From: Tectiglobus sp963922535
GTDB taxonomy: Bacteria; Pseudomonadota; Alphaproteobacteria; Rhizobiales; Hyphomicrobiaceae
Assembly (NCBI GenBank): GCA_963922535.1
Contig: CAWUIN010000067.1
Location: 1-16,573 of the forward strand
Direction of reading: 5' to 3'
DNA: 16,573 bases
This document shows positions 14,183 to 16,573 of the stretch, piece by piece. The notes under the pieces were generated by a model that was given only the letters and a program-made list of their open reading frames with translations, ran no database searches and was not told the DNA's origin. The position numbers and the translations under genes were made by a program. Each line of letters starts with the position of its first letter. The first letter of the stretch is position 1.

Positions 14183-14575
14183 GTGAAGTTTTTTGCAGGA
14201 TTGGACGTCGGTGGCAAACTCACAGCGGTTTGAATTGTGGATGAAGCGGGCAAAATTGTCTGGCAGGGCATGTTGGACACACATCCGGACATCCGGATAT
14301 CATCGCAGCAGCACTGAAGCGCTGCCCGGTTAAGCTTGAGCGGGTTGGGCTTGAAACCGGCTCGCAGGCCGCATATCTATCGCGAACTCGCCGCACAAGG
14401 GGTTGCAATGGTATGCACGGACGCCCGCCGGGCCGCCGATGCCATCAAGAGCCGCCGGATCAAATCGGACAAAGCGGATGCCTGGGCCTTGGCCGAGATG
14501 CTGCGCACGGGCTGATTCACGGCGGTGCATGTCAAGTCTGTCGACAGCCATCGTATCAAAACGCGCACGTTGGCC
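14183..14575 (+). pseudogene. IS110-family transposase relic (N-terminal DEDD domain)
   Basis: From a GTG at 14183 the frame starts VKFFAGLDVGGKLTAV and is broken by TGA at codon 17. It then resumes IVDEAGKIVWQGMLDTHP, shifts frame at an 8-bp tandem duplication (14281-14296), reads LERVGLETGSQ, shifts back, reads HIYRELAAQGVAMVCTDARR and KSDKADAWALAEMLRTG, and meets TGA at 14513. The residues GLD, LETG and SDKADA correspond to the DEDD catalytic set of IS110 transposases. Similarity fades after HVKSVDSHRIKT, and the C-terminal Ser-containing domain is absent. It is therefore a dead remnant, though the element's insertion and loss mark this flank as mobile DNA. The 3' limit is approximate. Confidence 0.88.
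14281..14296 (+). repeat. 8-bp tandem duplication causing a frameshift
   Basis: ACATCCGG occurs twice in tandem. Deleting one copy restores the transposase reading THPDIIAAALKRC in the original frame. Confidence 0.85.
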
Positions 14576-15065
14576 GAGCCCTTGTCCTTGGGTGTCACCA
14601 TCAGAGCCTCCGCGCTGAACCTCGCTCAAAACATTAAGCTGAGAAAAAAACTATTGAAATCCTCCGCTTTCATCTGGACCTCCGCATCTACGAAAGCAAA
14701 GAAGCAATATAAAATCAGAACACTGCCATTCTCGATGTGCGGCGGCAGCATGCCGATCTGATCGCAGGCCGGGCCTGTCTTGTTGCGCCGTTTTATCGTC
14801 AGCAGCAACACTTAAAACACTTAAGAAGTGTGGAGCTTCGGAGATTTCTTTCACAGTCTTTCAGTATGACACGGCCCAATACGCCACCCAAATCTTGCAG
14901 TATTATCTGCTTTTTAAGGTACCTACGGTTGAAACAGGGCGTGAAATTGCCCTGGCGATGACGCACTCATGCCGGAAATCCAGGCCAGGGTATTTTTCAA
15001 ATTTGCTTGAGCTTCCATATGGTTATGCGAGCCGCCCCGGAGTTGCCAGTGTTATCGTGCAGATC
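14576..15065. other. Spacer without recognisable gene
   Basis: This 490-bp stretch between the transposase relic and the extensin-family gene has several short open frames on both strands, none of them protein-like. The frame of the extensin-family gene stays open upstream to 14895, but that segment lacks signal-peptide character and is probably non-coding. Part of the stretch may be decayed IS110 sequence. Confidence 0.4.
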
Positions 15066-15758
15066 ATGATAGTAAAAAATACCGCACTTTGTGTTGCCCT
15101 GCTCGTTGCAGTTTTGCTTTCGGGCTGCTCTGCGGATCTGCGTTTTATGCCGTCTGAGGCGGATCGGCTGGGCCCGGTTGCCTGGCATGCAGAACAGGAG
15201 CGCAGTTGCCTGGCCTCCGGACAGGTTCGTGAAAACCAGTTCATCCGCGCCCGTACAAGTATCGGCAGCCCAGCAGGGTGTGGGGCTGAACGCCCGTTTA
15301 TCGTCACAGCCGCGCTTGGCGGGAGTATTGCGCTGAAACCTGCCGCAACACTGCGCTGCCCAATGATCGCGCCTGTCGAACGCTGGCTCCAGGATGTGGT
15401 GCAACCGGCAGCGCAGCGTTATCTGGGGGAACAGGTCGTGGGGCTCAAGGTTGCAGCATCCTACGGGTGCCGCAGGCGCAACAACAAGCCTGGCGGCAAG
15501 CTTTCGGAACATGGCCGGGCCAACGCTCTGGATATTTCAGCATTTTACCTTGCAAACGGGGGCACCGTGAGCGTCAAGCAGGATTGGCGCAACTTTAACC
15601 GTGACGGCAACAGCCGCTTTTTGCGCACCGTACACAAGGGCGCGTGTCATTATTTTTCAACCGTGCTCGGCCCGGATGCAGACGCTTACCATCGCGATCA
15701 TTTTCACCTGGATCTCGCCAGGCACGGGCGCGATGGCAAGCATCGCGTCTGCAGTTAA
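15066..15758 (+). CDS. Extensin-family lipoprotein (VanY/LAS-like metallopeptidase fold)
   Basis: A 230-residue predicted lipoprotein of the extensin-like C-terminal family (Pfam 'Extensin-like_C'), common in alphaproteobacteria. MIVKNTALCVALLVAVLLSG ends in a lipobox with Cys21, so it should be acylated and held in the envelope. The core domain shows CPMIAPVERWLQDVVQPAA, the family signature SYGCRRRN, then KLSEHGRANALDISAF (His149, Asp156) and HRDHFHLDLA (His212/214, Asp216). This His/Asp/His pattern fits zinc binding as in LAS/D,D-peptidases, so a cell-wall peptidase role is a reasonable inference, not shown for this protein. The start at 15066 is chosen for the lipoprotein signal; the Shine-Dalgarno is weak. 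It stands alone, convergent with the decayed gene to its right. Confidence 0.88.
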   Translation: MIVKNTALCVALLVAVLLSGCSADLRFMPSEADRLGPVAWHAEQERSCLASGQVRENQFIRARTSIGSPAGCGAERPFIVTAALGGSIALKPAATLRCPMIAPVERWLQDVVQPAAQRYLGEQVVGLKVAASYGCRRRNNKPGGKLSEHGRANALDISAFYLANGGTVSVKQDWRNFNRDGNSRFLRTVHKGACHYFSTVLGPDADAYHRDHFHLDLARHGRDGKHRVCS

Positions 15759-15798
15759 AATCCTGTCTGTTCAGGCGCATCTGAGATAACGCTGTCGC

Positions 15799-16549
15799 CT
15801 ATTTAAGCTTCAGCATGTTGCGCAGGGCAAGGCCGAACAGGCAGCCGCGCGCCCTCCACGCCGCCGAGATCGCCGAACACGACGGCGTTGGCCAGTGACA
15901 TCCGCACCGCCTAGACGAAGGCGTCGGTGCCCTGGCCGGCACCGCCAATGACAGCGTCCTTGAGGCCGACGATATCGGGGAGCTTGCCGCCCGTGCACGG
16001 CGGCGGCCCATCCCCAAACGCAGTCCATGTCATTTGGGCGTCGTTTCTGTAGCGTGTGAGATGGCGCGTTGCCCAGCCCATCCAGCTGCCGTCATGCGCT
16101 GCGTGGTAAGCGGTGAAACGCCCAGCCTTTTTAAGATGATCATCGTAATCCAGATGCGCGGAGAGATAAATACAGATAAAGGCGACGGTGGCTACCGCCC
16201 ACATCAGCAGCGGCCGGGCGATGGAACGGCCGAAATTCGAAAATATCCCGAACAGATAGCCGAGCCAGAAGCGTGCCGGCCAGGGCCACGGCCAGTCCGT
16301 CACCCAGCGGGCAGAGCGGATTTCCTCGGCGTGGAAGGCCAGTTCGCTGCGGCTGTCTTCGCACCTGATGGCATAATGTTTGAGCTCGCGGAACTTGGCC
16401 GGGGCATCCACATCGCGTTCGATCCATTGAAACAGGACGAGATATTCTACAAGCTGCGGTAATATTTCAAGCCTGAGTAGCTGCCTCCACGTTTTTAGTC
16501 TAGCCAGATCACGCCGTCTTATAATACCAATCCATATATTAACTGACAC
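15799..16549 (-). pseudogene. Decayed membrane protein gene resembling the tail of pentapeptide-repeat proteins
   Basis: Reading from 16549, the frame contains FRELKHYAIRCEDSRSELAF and HAEEIRSARW, then a membrane segment LLMWAVATVAFICIYL. This is the arrangement I know from the C-terminal membrane part of alphaproteobacterial pentapeptide-repeat proteins. The pentapeptide repeats that should precede it are missing, so the 5' part is lost or lies beyond a junction. A TAG at 15911-15913 interrupts the frame after GAGQGTDAFV; the frame then continues AVRMSLANAVVFGDLGGVEG. The family-like ending LFGLALRNMLKLK sits in another frame, ending at 15799, so a frameshift or deletion lies around 15840-15880. 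One truncation, one amber and one frameshift make it a pseudogene. Confidence 0.7.
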
Positions 16550-16573
16550 ACTCCATAATCCAGGGATATCCGG

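Overview
The window looks like chromosomal DNA of an alphaproteobacterium, probably near the Hyphomicrobiales. The evidence is the type of ETF-ubiquinone oxidoreductase, a family-4 uracil-DNA glycosylase with the alphaproteobacterial 'YWRPPGNRTP' segment, an extensin-like lipoprotein, a Tat-exported TRAP-type binding protein and a DUF6538-type tRNA-targeting integrase. No rRNA gene or CRISPR array is visible. A genus cannot be named from this.

Layout. Bases 1-2345 are the right end of an integrated element. They hold a partial unknown gene, a 56-codon small ORF, a tyrosine recombinase, three 12-bp iterons and a tRNA-Asn(GTT) whose 3' end faces the integrase. Bases 2579-6858 are ordinary chromosome: ETF-QO (-), UDG (+), moaB (+) and a GNAT acetyltransferase (-). 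The ETF-QO/UDG divergent spacer carries a 22-bp perfect palindrome and two short tandem duplications. Bases 6931-11732 hold a tight three-gene operon. It encodes a DUF559/Vsr-like nuclease, a protein with two probable winged helices, and a 1039-residue protein with two P-loop ATPase modules, the second HerA/FtsK-like. I cannot match this set to a named system. Bases 11733-16573 are accessory and decaying DNA: a secreted-protein gene split by an in-frame amber codon, a SoxS-like exported thioredoxin, an orphan TRAP-like binding protein, an IS110-family transposase relic, an extensin-family lipoprotein and a truncated, amber-interrupted gene resembling the membrane part of pentapeptide-repeat proteins.

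How the genes work together. The nuclease, winged-helix and dual-ATPase genes overlap or abut with coupled translation signals (an ATGA overlap, then a 3-nt gap with a Shine-Dalgarno inside the preceding ORF). They very probably make one complex. The most economical reading is a conflict system (anti-phage or anti-plasmid) in which the HerA-like motor and the first ATPase control a DNA nuclease, with the winged-helix protein as DNA-binding adaptor. This is inferred from domain content, operon structure and setting. The pseudogenes, transposase relic and repeated short tandem duplications on the right show that this flank is a turnover zone.
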